Source: Eutreptiella sp. 'Long Island Sound 2002'
Taxonomy: Eukaryota; Euglenozoa; Euglenophyceae; Eutreptiales; Eutreptiaceae
NCBI GenBank assembly: GCA_964036045.1
Contig: OZ038399.1
Location: 19,551,670-19,615,669 of the forward strand
DNA length: 64,000 nucleotides
Reading direction: 5' to 3'
Shown in pieces: positions 42,090 through 55,860 of the stretch (position 1 is the first letter of the stretch; each line of letters opens with the position of its first letter). A program made the translations under genes and the position numbers. The notes below the pieces were generated by a model. The model was not told where the DNA came from, ran no database searches, and worked only from the letters and a program-made list of their open reading frames with translations.

Positions 42090-45000
42090 CAAGGGAGCCT
42101 AAAACCCACATATGCGCACACGGGCAAATTCGAGAAAATTCTATGCTACAGGTGCGACGTGGTTCGTATGGTACACTAACAGCATGATGCAGCTTGTTCT
42201 GGCCAGAGGGTTGAGTGGTCGAGATATGGGCAATACCAATTTGAAACGGGTATTGTGCGGGCACGTACTATTCAGTTCAACCTGAAAATAGCGTCATTCG
42301 CGTGCAAGGGAGCCTAAAACCCACATATGCGCACACGGGCAAATTCGAGCAAATTCTCTGCTACACGTGCGACGTGGTTCGTATGGTACACTAACAGCAT
42401 GATGCAGCTTGTTCTGGCCAGAGGGTTGAGTGGTCGAGATATGGGCAATACCAATTTGAAATGGGCATTGTGCGGGCACGTACTGTTCAGTTCAACCTGG
42501 AAATAGCGTCATTCGCGTGCAACGGAGCCTGAACCTCACATTTGCACACACGTGTAAATTCGGGCAAATTCTCTGCTACACGTGCGACGTGGTTCGTATG
42601 GTACGCGAACAGCATGATGCACCTTGTTTTGACCAGGGGGTTGAGTGGTCGAGATATGGGCAATACCAATTTGGAATGGTCATTGTGCGGGCACGCACTG
42701 TTCAGTTCAACCTGAAAATAGCGTCCTTCACGTGCAAGGGAGCCTAAACCTCACATTTGCACACACGGGCAAATTCGGGCAAATTCTCTGCTACATGTGC
42801 GGGGTGGTTCGTATGGTACACGAACATCATGATGCACCTTGTTTTGACCAGGGGGTTGAGTGGTCGAGATATGGGCAATACCAATTTGGAATGGTCATTG
42901 TGCGGGCACGCACTGTTCAGTTCAACCTGAAAATAACGTCCTTCACGTGCAAGGGAGCCTAAACCTCACATTTGCACAAACGGGCAAATTCGGGCAAATT
43001 CTCTGCTACACGTGCGACGTGGTTCATATGGTACACGAATAGCATGATGCAGCTTGTTTTGGCCAAAGGGTTGAGTGGTTGAGATATGGGCAATACCACA
43101 TTGAAACGGGTATTGTGCGGGCACGTACTATTCAGTTCAACCTGAAAATAGCGTCATTCGCGTGCAAGGGGGCCTAAGACCTTACATTTGCACACACGGG
43201 CAAATTCGAGCAAATTCTCTGCTACAGGTGCGACGTGGTTCGTATGGTACCCGAACAGCATGATGCAGCTTGTTCTGGCCAGAGGGTTGAGTGGTCGAGA
43301 TATGGGCAATACCAATTTGGAATGGTCATTGTGCGGGCACGCACTGTTCAGTTCAACCTGAAAATAACGTCCTTCACGTGCAAGGGAGCCTAAACCTCAC
43401 ATTTGCACAAACGGGCAAATTCGGGCAAATTCTCTGCTACACGTGCGACGTGGTTCATATGGTACACGAATGGCATGATGCAGCTTGTTTTGGCCAAAGG
43501 GTTGAGTGGTTGAGATATGGGCAATACCAATTTGAAACGGGTAGTGTGCGGGCACGTACTATTCAGTTCAACCTGAAAATAGCGTCATTCGCGTGCAAGG
43601 GAGCCTAAAACCTCACATTTGCACACACGGGCAAATTCGGGCAAATTCTCTGCTACACGTGCGAGGTGGTTCGTATGGTACACGAACAACATGCTGCAGC
43701 TTGTTCTGGCCAGAGGGTTGAGTGGTCGAGATATGGGCAATACCAATTTGAAATCGGCACTGTGCGGGCACGTACTGTTCAGTTCAACCTGAAAATAGCG
43801 TCCTTCGCGTGCAAGGGAGCCTAAACCTCACATTTGCACACACGGGAAAATTCGAGCACATTCTCTGCTACAGGTGCGACGTGGTTCGTATGGTACGAGA
43901 ACAGCATGATGCACCTTGTTCTGGCCGGAGGGTTGAGTGGTTGTGATATGGGCAATACCAATTTGCAATGGGCATTGTGCGGGCACAGACTGTGAAGTTC
44001 AACCTGAAAATAGCGTCCTTCGCGTGCAAGGGAGCCTAAACCTCACATTTGCACAAACGGGAAAATTCGGGCAAATTCTCTGCTACACGTGCGATGTGGT
44101 TCGTATGGTACACGAACAACATGCTGCAGCTTGTTCTGGCCAGAGGGTTAAGTGGTCGAGATATGGGCAATACCAATTTGAAATCGGCATTGTGCGGGCA
44201 CGTACTGTTCGGTTCAACATGGAAATAAGGTTATTCGCGTGCAAGGGAGCCTGAACCTCACATTTGCGCACAAGAGCAAATTCGGGCAAATTCTCTGCTA
44301 CACGTGCGGCGTGGTTCGTATGGTACACTAACAGCATGATGCAGCTTGTTCTGGCCAGAGGGTTGAGTGGTCGAGATATGGGCAATACCAAATTGAAACG
44401 GCCATTGTGCGGGCACGTACTGTTCAGTTCAACCTGAAAATAGCGTCATTCGCGTGCAACGGAGCCTGAACCTCACATTTGCACACACGTGCAAATTCGG
44501 GCGAATTCTCTGCTACACGTGCGACGTGGTTTGTATGGTACGCGAACATCATGATGCACCTTGTTTTGGCCAGAGGGTTGAGTGGTCGAGATATGGGCAA
44601 TACCAATTTGGAATGATCATTGTGCGGGCACGCACTGTTCAGTTCAACCTGAAAATAGCGTCCTTCACGTGCAAGGGAGCCTAAACCTCACATTTGCACA
44701 CACGGGCAAATTCGGGCAAATTCTCTGCTACACGTGCGACGTGGTTCATATGGTACACGAATAGCATGATGCAGCTTGTTGTGGCCAGAGGGTTGAGTGG
44801 TTGGGATATGGGCAATACCAAATTGAAACGGGTATTGTGCGGGCACGTACTATTCAGTTCAACCTGAAAATGGCGGCATTCGCGTGCAAGGGAGCCTAAA
44901 ACCCACATATGCGCACACGGGCAAATTCGAGAAAATTCTATGCTACAGGTGCGACGTGGTTCGTATGGTACACTAACATCATGATGCAGCTTGTTCTGGC

Positions 45001-46000
45001 CAGAGGGTTGAGTGGTCGAGATATGGGCAATACCAATTTGAAACGGGTATTGTGCGGGCACGTACTATTCAGTTCCACCTGAAAATAGCGTCATTCGCGT
45101 GCAAGGGAGCCTAAAACCCACATATGCGCACACGGGCGAATTCGAGCAAATTCTCTGCTACAGGTGCGACGTGGTTCGTATGGTACACTAACAGCATGAT
45201 GCAGCTTGTTTTGGCCAGAGGGTTGAGTGGTTGAGATATGGGCAATACCAAATTGAAACGGGTATTGTGCGGGCACGTACTATTCAGTTCAACCTGAAAA
45301 TAGCGTCATTCGCGTGCAAGGGAGCCTAAAACCCACATATGCGCACACGGGCAAATTCGAGCAAATTCTCTGCTACACGTGCGACGTGGTTCGTATGGTA
45401 CACTAACAGCATGATGCAGCTTGTTCTGGCCAGAGGGTTGAGTGGTCGAGATATGGGCAATACCAATTTGAAATGGGCATTGTGCGGGCACGTACTGTTC
45501 AGTTCAACCTGGAAATAGCGTCATTCGCTTGCAACGGAGCCTGAACCTCACATTTGCACACACGTGCAAATTCGGGCAAATTCTCTGCTACACGTGCGAC
45601 GTGGTTCGTATGGTACGCGAACAGCATGATGCACCTTGTTTTGACCAGGGGGTTGAGTGGTCGAGATATGGGCAATACCAATTTGGAATGGTCATTGTGC
45701 GGGCACGCACTGTTCAGTTCAACCTGAAAATAGCATCCTTCACGTGCAAGGGAGCCTAAACCTCACATTTGCACACACGGGCAAATTCGGGCAAATTCTC
45801 TGCTACATGTGCGGGGTGGTTCGTATGGTACACGAACATCATGATGCACCTTATTTTGACCAGGGGGTTGAGTGGTCGAGATATGGGCAATACCAATTTG
45901 GAATGGTCATTGTGCGGGCACGCACTGTTCAGTTCAACCTGAAAATAACGTCCTTCACGTGCAAGGGAGCCTAAACCTCACATTCGCAAACACGGGCAGA
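42090..46000. repeat. About 14-monomer (3,012-bp) offset duplication
   Basis: Monomers at about 42090-42990 recur at about 45100-46000 with shared variants (for example units starting near 42517 and 45529, and 42645 and 45657). The offset is two bases over 14 monomers because of single-base insertions between the copies. Confidence 0.7.
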
Positions 46001-49000
46001 TTGGGGCGAATTCTCTGCTACACGTGCGACGTGGTTCGTATGGTACACGAACAGCATGATGCAGCTTGTTCTGGCCGGAGGGTTGAGTGGTTGTGATATG
46101 GGCAATACCAATTTGAAATGGGCATTATGCGGGCACGTACTGTGAAGTTCAACCTGAAAATAGCGTCATTCGCGTGCAAGGGAGCCTAAACCTCACATTT
46201 GCACAAACGGGCAAATTCAGGCAAATTCTCTGCTACACGTGCGATGTGGTTCGTATGGTACACGAACAACATGCTGCAGCTTGTTCTGGCCAGAGGGTTA
46301 AGTGGTCGAGATATGGGCAATACCAATTTGAAATGGTCATTGTGCGGGCACGCACTGTTCAGTTCAACCTGAAAATAGCGTCCTTCACGTGCAAGGGAGC
46401 CCAAACCCCACATTTGCACACACGGGCAAATTCGGGCAAATTCTCTGCTACACGTGCGACGTGGTTCGTATGGTACACGAATAGCATGATGCAGCTTGTT
46501 CTGGCCTGAGGGTTGAGTGGTCGAGATATGGGCAGTACCAATTTGAAATGGGCATTGTGCGGGCGCATACTGTTCAGTTCGACCTGAAAATAGCGTCATT
46601 CGCGTGCAAGGGAGCCTAAGCCGCACATTTCCACACACGGGCGAATTGGGACAAATTCTCTGCTACACGTGCGACGTGGTTCGTATGATACACGAATAGC
46701 ATGATGCAGCTTGTTGTGGCCAGAGGGTTGAGTGGTCGCGATATGGGCAACACCAATTTGAAATGGGCATTGTGCGGGCACGTACTGTTCAGTTCAACCT
46801 GAAAATAGCGTCACTCGTGTGCAAGGGAGCCTGAACCTCACATTTGCACACACGGGCAAATTCGGGCAAATTCTCTGCTACACGTGCGGGGTGGTTCGTA
46901 TGGTACACGAATAGCATGATGCAGCTTGTTGTGGCCAGAGGGTTGAGTGGTTGAGATATGGGCAATACCAATTTGAAATGGGCATTGTGCGGGCACGTAC
47001 TGTGAAGTTCAACCTGAACGTAGCGTCGTTCACCTGCAAGGGAGCCTAAAGCCCAGATTTGCGCACACGGGCAAATTCGGGCAAATTCTCTGCTACACGT
47101 GCGATGTGGTTCGTATGGTACACGAACAACATGCTGCAGCTTGTTCTGGCCAGAGGGTTAAGTGGTCGAGATATGGGCAATACCAATTTGAAATGGTCAT
47201 TGTGCGGGCACGCACTGTTCAGTTCAACCTGAAAATAGCGTCCTTCACGTGCAAGGGAGCCCAAACCCCACATTTGCACACACGGGCAAATTCGGGCAAA
47301 TTCTCTGCTACACGTGCGACGTGGTTCGTATGGTACACGAATAGCATGATGCGGCTTGTTCTGGCCTGAGGGTTGAGTGGTCGAGATATGGGCCGTACCA
47401 ATTTGAAATGGGCATTGTGCGGGCGCATACTGTTCAGTTCGACCTGAAAATAGCGTCATTCGCGTGCAAGGGAGCCTAAGCCGCACATTTCCACACACGG
47501 GCGAATTGGGACACATTCTCTGCTACACGTGCGACGTGGTTCGTATGATACACGAATAGCATGATGCAGCTTGTTGTGGCCAGAGGGTTGAGTGGTCGCG
47601 ATATGGGCAATACCAAATTGAAACGGCCATTGCGCGGGCACGTACTGTTCAGTTCAACCTGAAAATAGCGTCATTCGCGTGCAAGGGAGCCTGAACCTCA
47701 CATTTGCGCACACGGGCATATTCGGGCAAATTCTCTGCTACACGTGCGGGGTGGTTCGTATGGTACACGAACATCATGATGCACCTTGTTTTGACCAGGG
47801 GGTTGAGTGGTCGAGATATGGGCAATACCAATTTGGAATGGGCATTGTGCGGGCACGTACTGTGAAGTTCAACCTGAACGTAGCGTCGTTCACCTGCAAG
47901 GGAGCCTAAACCTCACATTTGCACACACGGGCAAATTCGGGCAAATTCTCTGCTACACGTGCGACGTGGTTCCTATGGTACACGAACATCATGATGCAGC
48001 TTTGTCTGGCCTGAGGGTTGAGTGGTCGAGATATGGGCAGTACCAATTTGAAATGGGCATTGTGCGGGCGCATACTGTTCAGTTCGACCTGAACATAGCG
48101 TCCTTCGCGTGCCGGGGAGCCTAAGCCGCACATTTCCACACACGGGCGAATTGGGACAAATTCTCTGCTACAGGTGCGACGTGGTTCGTATGGTACACTA
48201 ACAGCATGATGCAGCTTGTTCTGGCCAGAGGGTTGAGTGGTCGAGATATGGGCAATACCAATTTGAAATGGGCATTGTGCGGGCACGTACTGTTCAGTTC
48301 AACCTGGAAATAGCGTCATTCGCGTGCAACGGAGCCTGAACCTCACATTTGCACACACGGGCGAATTCGGGCAAATTCTCTGCTACACGTGCGACGTGGT
48401 TCTTATGGTACGCGAACAGCATAATGCACCTTGTTCTGGCCGGAGGGTTGAGTGGTTGTGATATGGGCAATACCAATTTGAAATGGGCATTGTGCGGGCA
48501 CGTACTGTTCAGTTCAACCTGGAAATAGCGTCATTCGCGTGCAACGGAGCCTGAACCTCACATTTGCACACACGTGCAAAGTCGGGCAAATTCTCTGCTA
48601 CACGTGCGACGTGGTTCGTATGGTACGCGAACAGCATGATGCACCTTGTTCTGGCCGGAGGGTTGAGTGGTTGTGATATGGGCAATACCAATTTGAAATG
48701 GGCATTGTGCGGGCACGTACTGTGAAGTCCAACCTGAAAATAGCGTCCTTCGCGTGCAAGGGAGCCTAAACCTCACATTTGCACACACGGGCAAATTCGG
48801 GCAAATTCTCTGCTACATGTGCGACGTGGTTCGTATGGTACACGAACAGCATGATGCAGCTTGTTGTGGCCAGAGGGTTGAGTGGTCGCGATATGGGCAA
48901 CACCAATTTGAAATGGGCATTGTGCGGGCACGTACTGTTCAGTTCAACCTGAAAATAGCGTCACTCGTGTGCAAGGGAGCCTGAACCTCACATTTGCACA

Positions 49001-52000
49001 CACGGGCAAATTCGGGCAAATTCTCTGTTACATGTGCGAGGTGGTTCGTATGGTACACGAACATCATGATGCACCTTGTTTTGACCAGGGGGTTGAGTGG
49101 TCGAGATATGGGCAATACCAATTTGGAATGGTCATTGTGCAGGCACGCACTGTTCAGTTCAACCTGAAAATGGCGTCCTTCACGTGCAAGGGAGCCTAAA
49201 CCTCACATTTGCACACAAGGGCAAATTCGGGCAAATTCTCTGCTGCATGTGCGAGGTGGCTCGTATGGTACACGAATAGCATGATGCAGCTTGTTGTGGC
49301 CAGAGGGTTGAGTGGTTGAGATATGGGCAATACCAAATTAAAACGGCCATTGTGCGGGCACGTACTGTTCAGTTCAACCTGGAAATAGCGTCCTTCACGT
49401 GCAAGGGAGCCTAAACCTCACATTTGCACACACGGGCAAATTCGGGCAAATTCTCTGCTACACGTGCGATGTGGTTCATATGGTACACGAAAAGCATGAT
49501 GCAGCTTGTTGTGGCCAGAGGGTTGAGTGGTCGCGATATGGGCAATACCAATTTGGAATGGTCATTGTGCGGGCACGCACTGTTCAGTTCAACCTGAAAA
49601 TAGCGTCCTTCACGTGCAAGGGAGCCTGAATCTCACATTTGCACACACGGGCAAATTCAGGCAAATTCTGCTACATGTGCGAGGTGGTTCGTATGGTACA
49701 CGAACATCATGATGCACCTTGTTTTGACCAGGGGGTTGAGTGGTCGAGATATGGGCAATACCAATTTGGAATGGTCATTGTGCGGGCACGCACTGTTCAG
49801 TTCAACCTGAAAATAGCGTCCTTCGCGTGCAAGGGAGCCTAAACCTCACATTTGCACACACGGGCAAATTCGGGCAAATTCTCTGCTACACGTGCGAAGT
49901 GGTTCATATGGTACACGAATAGCATGATGCAGCTTGTTCTGGCCGGAGGGTTGAGTGGTCGAGATATGGGCAATACCAATTTGGAATGGTCATTGTGCGG
50001 GCACGCACTGTTCAGTTCAACCTGAAAATAGCGTCCTTCACGTGCAAGGGAGCCTAAAGCCCACATTTGCGCACACGGGCAAATTCGGGCAAATTCTCTG
50101 CTACACGTGCGACGTGGTTCGTATGGTACACTAACAGCATGATGCAGGTTGTTCTGGCCAGAGGGTTGAGTGGTCGCGATATGGGCAATACCAATTTGGA
50201 ATGGTCATTGTGCGGGCACGCACTGTTCAGTTCAACCTGAAAATAGCGTCCTTCACGTGCAAGGGAGCCTAAACCTCACATATGCACACACGGGCAAATT
50301 CGGGCAGATTCTCTGCTACACGTGCGACGTGGTTCGTATGGTACACGAACAGCATGATGCAGCTTGTTCTGGCCGGAGGGTTGAGTGGTTGTGATATGGG
50401 CAATACCAATTTGAAATGGTCATTGTGCGGGCACGCACTGTTCAGTTCAACCTGAAAATAGCGTCCTTCGCGTGCAAGGGAGCCTAAACCTCACATTTGC
50501 ACACACGGCCAAATTCGGGCAAATTCTCTGCTACACGTGCGACGTGGTTCGTATGGTACACGAACAGCATGATGCACCTTGTTCTGGCCGGAGGGTTGAG
50601 TGGTCGAGATATGGGCAATACCGATTTGGAATGGTCATTGTGCGGGCAGGCACTGTTCAGTTCAACCTGAAAATAGCGTCCTTCGCGTGCAAGGGAGCCT
50701 AAACCTCACATTTGCACACACGGGCAAATTCGGGCAAATTCTCTGCTACACGTGCGACGTGGTTCCCTATGGTACACGAACAGCATGATGCACCTTGTTC
50801 TGGCCGGAGGGTTGAGTGGTCGAGATATGGGCAATACCAATTTGAAATGGTCATTGTGCGGGCACGCACTGTTCAGTTCAACCTGAAAATAGCGTCCTTC
50901 ACGTGCAAGGGAGCCTAAACCTCACATTTGCACACACGGGCAAATTCGGGCAAATTCTCTGCTACACGTGCGACGTGGTTCATATGGTACGCGAATAGCA
51001 TGATGCAGCTTGTTGTGGCCAGAGGGTTGAGTGGTCGAGATATGGGCAATACCAATTTGGAATGGTCATTGTGCGGGCACGCACTGTTCAGTTCAACCTG
51101 AAAATAGCGTCCTTCACGTGCAAGGGAGCCTAAACCTCACATATGCACACACGGGCAAATTCGGGCAGATTCTCTGCTACACGTGCGACGTGGTTCGTAT
51201 GGTACACGAACAGCATGATGCAGCTTGTTCTGGCCGGAGGGTTGAGTGGTTGTGATATGGGCAATACCAATTTGAAATGGTCATTGTGCGGGCACGCACT
51301 GTTCAGTTCAACCTGAAAATAGCGTCCTTCGCGTGCAAGGGAGCCCAAACCTCACATTTGCACACACGGGCAAATTCGGGCAAATTCTCTGCTACACATG
51401 CGACGTGGTTCGTATGGTACACGAACAGCATGATGCACCTTGTTGTGGCCGGAGGGTTGAGTGGTTGTGATATGGGCAATACCAATTTGGAATGGTCATT
51501 GTGCGGGCACGCACTGTTTAGTTCAACCTGAAAATAGCGTCCTTCACGTGCAAGGGAGCCTAAACCTCACATTTGCACACACGGGCAAATTCGGGCAAAT
51601 TCTCTGCTACATGTGCGAGGTGGTTCGTATGGTACATGAACATCATCATGCACCTTGTTTTGACCAGGGGGTTGAGTGGTCGAGATATGGGCAACACCAA
51701 TTTGAAATGGGCATTGTGCGGGCACGTACTGTTCAGTTCAACCTGAAAATAGCGTCACTCGTGTGCAAGGGAGCCTGAACCTCACATTTGCACACACGGG
51801 CAAATTCGGGCAAATTCTCTGCTACATGTGCGAGGTGGTTCGTATGGTACACGAACATCATGATGCACCTTGTTTTGACCAGGGGGTTGAGTGGTCGAGA
51901 TATGGGCAATACCAATTTGGAATGGTCATTGTGCGGGCACGCACTGTTCAGTTCAACCTGAAAATAGCGTCCTTCACGTGCAAGGGAGCCTAAACCTCAC

Positions 52001-52532
52001 ATTTGCACACACGGGAAATTCGGGCAAATTCTCTGCTATACGTGCGACGTGGTTCGTATGGTACACGAACAGCATGATGCAGCTTGTTCTGGCCGGAGGG
52101 TTGAGTGGTTGTGATATGGGCAATACCAATTTGAAATGGGCATTGTGCGGGCACGCACTGTTCAGTTCAACCTGAAAATAGCGTCCTTCACGTGCAAGGG
52201 AGCCTAAACCTCACATTTGCACACACAGGCAAATTCGGGCAAATTCTCTGCTACATGTGCGAGGTGGTTCGTATGGTACATGAACATCATCATGCACCTT
52301 GTTTTGACCAGGGGGTTGAGTGGTCGAGATATGGGCAACACCAATTTGAAATGGGCATTGTGCGGGCACGTACTGTTCAGTTCAACCTGAAAATAGCGTC
52401 ACTCGTGTGCAAGGGAGCCTGAACCTCACATTTGCACACACGGGCAAATTCGGGCAAATTCTCTGCTACATGTGCGAGGTGGTTCGTATGGTACACGAAC
52501 ATCATGATGCACCTTGTTTTGACCAGGGGGTT

Positions 52533-53385
52533 GGGTGGTCGAGATATGGGCAATACCAATTTGAAATGGTCATTGTGCGGGCACGCACTGTTCAGTTCAA
52601 CCTGAAAATAGCGTCCTTCACGTGCAAGGGAGCCCAAACCTCACATTTGCACACACGGGCAAATTCGGGCAAATTCTCTGCTACACGTGCGACCTGGTTC
52701 ATATGGTACACGAACAGCATGATGCAGCTTGTTCTGGCCCGAGGGTTGAGTGGTCGAGATATGGGCAATACCAATTTGAAATCGGCATTGTGCGGGCACG
52801 TACTGTTCGATTCAGCCTGGAAATAAGGTTATTCGCCCGCAAGGGAGCCTGAACCTCACATTTGCGCACACGGGCAAATTCGGGCAAATTCTCTGCTACA
52901 CGTGCGGGGTGGTTCGTATGGTACACGAACATCATGATGCACCTTGTTTTGGCCAGAGGGTTGGGTGGTCGAGATATGGGCAATACCAATTTGAAATGGT
53001 CATTGTGCGGGCACGCACTGTTCAGTTCAACCTGAAAATAGCGTCCTTCACGTGCAAGGGAGCCCAAACCTCACATTTGCACACACGGGCAAATTCGGGC
53101 AAATTCTCTGCTACACGTGCGACCTGGTTCATATGGTACACGAACAGCATGATGCAGCTTGTTCTGGCCCGAGGGTTGAGTGGTCGAGATATGGGCAATA
53201 CCAATTTGAAATCGGCATTGTGCGGGCACGTACTGTTCGATTCAGCCTGGAAATAAGGTTATTCGCCCGCAAGGGAGCCTGAACCTCACATTTGCGCACA
53301 CGGGCAAATTCGGGCAAATTCTCTGCTACACGTGCGGGGTGGTTCGTATGGTACACGAACATCATGATGCACCTTGTTTTGACCA
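52533..53385. repeat. Two-monomer (430-bp) tandem duplication
   Basis: Two copies of a dimer that appear identical, at about 52533-52962 and 52963-53385. Both contain the rare changes ttgggtgg, gttcgattcagcc and cgcccgcaaggg. Such identity over unusual variants points to a very recent unequal exchange. Confidence 0.85.
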
Positions 53386-53459
53386 GGGGGTTGAGTGGTC
53401 GAGATATGGGCAATACCAATTTGGAATGGTCATTGTGCGGGCACGCACTGTTCAGTTCA

Positions 53460-55860
53460 ACCTGAAAATAGCGTCCTTCACGTGCAAGGGAGCCTAAACC
53501 TCACATTTGCACACACGGGCAAATTCGGGCAAATTCTCTGCTATACGTGCGACGTGGTTCGTATGGCACACGAACAGCATGATGCAGCTTGTTCTGGCCG
53601 GAGGGTTGAGTGGTTGTGATATGGGCAATACCAATTTGAAATGGGCATTGTGCGGGCACGTACTGTGAAGTTCAACCTGAAAATGAGGTTATTCGCGTGC
53701 AAGGGAGCCTGAACCTCACATTTGCGCACACGGGCAAATTCGGGCAAATTCTCTGCTACACGTGCGGGGTGGTTCGTATGGTACACGAACATCATGATGC
53801 ACCTTGTTTTGGCCAGAGGGTTGAGTGGTCGAGATATGGGCAATACCAATTTGAAATGGTCATTGTGCGGGCACGCACTGTTCAGTTCAACCTGAAAATA
53901 GCGTCCTTCGCGTGCCGGGGAGCCTAAGCCGCACATTTCCACATACGGGCGAATTCGGGCAAATTCTCTGCTACATGTGCGAGGTGGTTCGTATGGTACA
54001 CGAACATCATGATGCACCTTGTTTTGACCAGGGGGTTGAGTGGTCGAGATATGGGCAATACCAATTTGGAATGGAATGGTCATTGTGCGGGCACGCACTG
54101 TTCAATTCAACCTGAAAATAGCGTCCTTCACGTGCAAGGGAGCCTAAAGCCCAGATTTGCGCACACGGGCTAATTCGGGCAAATTCTCTGCTACACGTGC
54201 GATGTGGTTCGTATGGTACACGAACAGCATGCTGCAGCTTGTTCTGGCCAGAGGGTTAAGTGGTCGAGATGTGGGCAATACCAATTTGAAATCGGCATTG
54301 TGCGGGCACGTACTGTTCGGTTCAACCTGGAAATAAGGTTATTCGCGTGCAAGGGAGCCTGAACCTCACATTTGCACACACGGGCAAATTCGGGCGAATT
54401 CTCTGCTACACGTGCGACCTGGTTCATATGGTACACGAACAGCATGATGCAGCTTGTTCTGGCCCGAGGGTTAAGTGGTCGAGATATGGGCAATACCAAT
54501 TTGAAATCGGCATTGTGCGGGCACGTACTGTTCGGTTCAACCTGGAAATAAGGTTATTCGCGTGCAAGGGAGCCTGAACCTCACATTTGCGCACACGGGC
54601 AAATTCGGGCAAATTCTCTGCTACACGTGCGGGGTGGTTCGTATGGTACACGAACATCATGATGCACCTTGTTTTGGCCGGAGGGTTGAGTGGTTGTGAT
54701 ATGGGCAATACCAATTTGAAATGGGCATTGTGCGGGCACGTACTGTTCAGTTCAACCTGAAAATAGCGTCATTCGCGTGCAAGGGAGCCTAAAGCCCAGA
54801 TTTGCGCACACGGGCAAATTCGGGCAAATTCTCTGCTACATGTGCGATGTGGTTCGTATGGTACACGAACAACATGCTGCAGCTTGTTCTGGCCAGAGGG
54901 TTAAGTGGTCGAGATATGGGCAATACCAATTTGAAATCGGCATTGTGCGGGCACGTACTGTTCGGTTCAACCTGGAAATAAGGTTATTCGCGTGCAAGAG
55001 AGCCTGAACCTCACATTTGCGCACACGGGCAAATTCGGGCAAATTCTCTGCTACATGTGCGAGGTGGTTCGTATGGTACACGAACATCATGATGCACCTT
55101 GTTTTGACCAGGGGGTTGAGTGGTCGAGATATGGGCAATACCAATTTGGAATGGTCATTGTGCGGGCACGCACTGTTCAGTTCAACCTGAAAATAGCGTC
55201 CTTCACGTGCAAGGGAGCCTAAACCTCACATTTGCACACACGGGCAAATTCGGGCAAATTCTCTGCTATACGTGCGACGTGGTTCGTATGGTACACGAAC
55301 AGCATGATGCAGCTTGTTCTGGCCCGAGGGTTGAGTGGTTGTGATATGGGCAATACCAATTTGAAATGGGCATTGTGCGGGCACGTACTGTGAAGTTCAA
55401 CCTGAAAATGAGGTTATTCGCGTGCAAGGGAGCCTGAACCTCACATTTGCGCACACGGGCAAATTCGGGCAAATTCTCTGCTACACGTGCGGGGTGGTTC
55501 GTATGGTACACGAACATCATGATGCACCTTGTTTTGGCCAGAGGGTTGAGTGGTCGAGATATGGGCAATACCAATTTGAAATGGTCATTGTGCGGGCACG
55601 CACTGTTCAGTTCAACCTGAAAATAGCGTCCTTCGCGTGCCGGGGAGCCTAAGCCGCACATTTCCACACACGGGCGAATTCGGGCAAATTCTCTGCTACA
55701 TGTGCGAGGTGGTTCGTATGGTACACGAACATCATGATGCACCTTGTTTTGACCAGGGGGTTGAGTGGTCGAGATATGGGCAATACCAATTTGGAATGGT
55801 CATTGTGCGGGCACGCACTGTTCAATTCAACCTGGAAATAGCGTGGTTCGCGTGCAAGGG
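53460..55860. repeat. About 8-monomer (1,725-bp) offset duplication
   Basis: Units near 53697 and 53912 recur near 55422 and 55637, including the rare aaaatgaggttattcg variant and the cggggagcctaagccgc variant. The offset of 8 monomers plus 5 is explained by the ggaat insertion near 54070. Confidence 0.7.
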
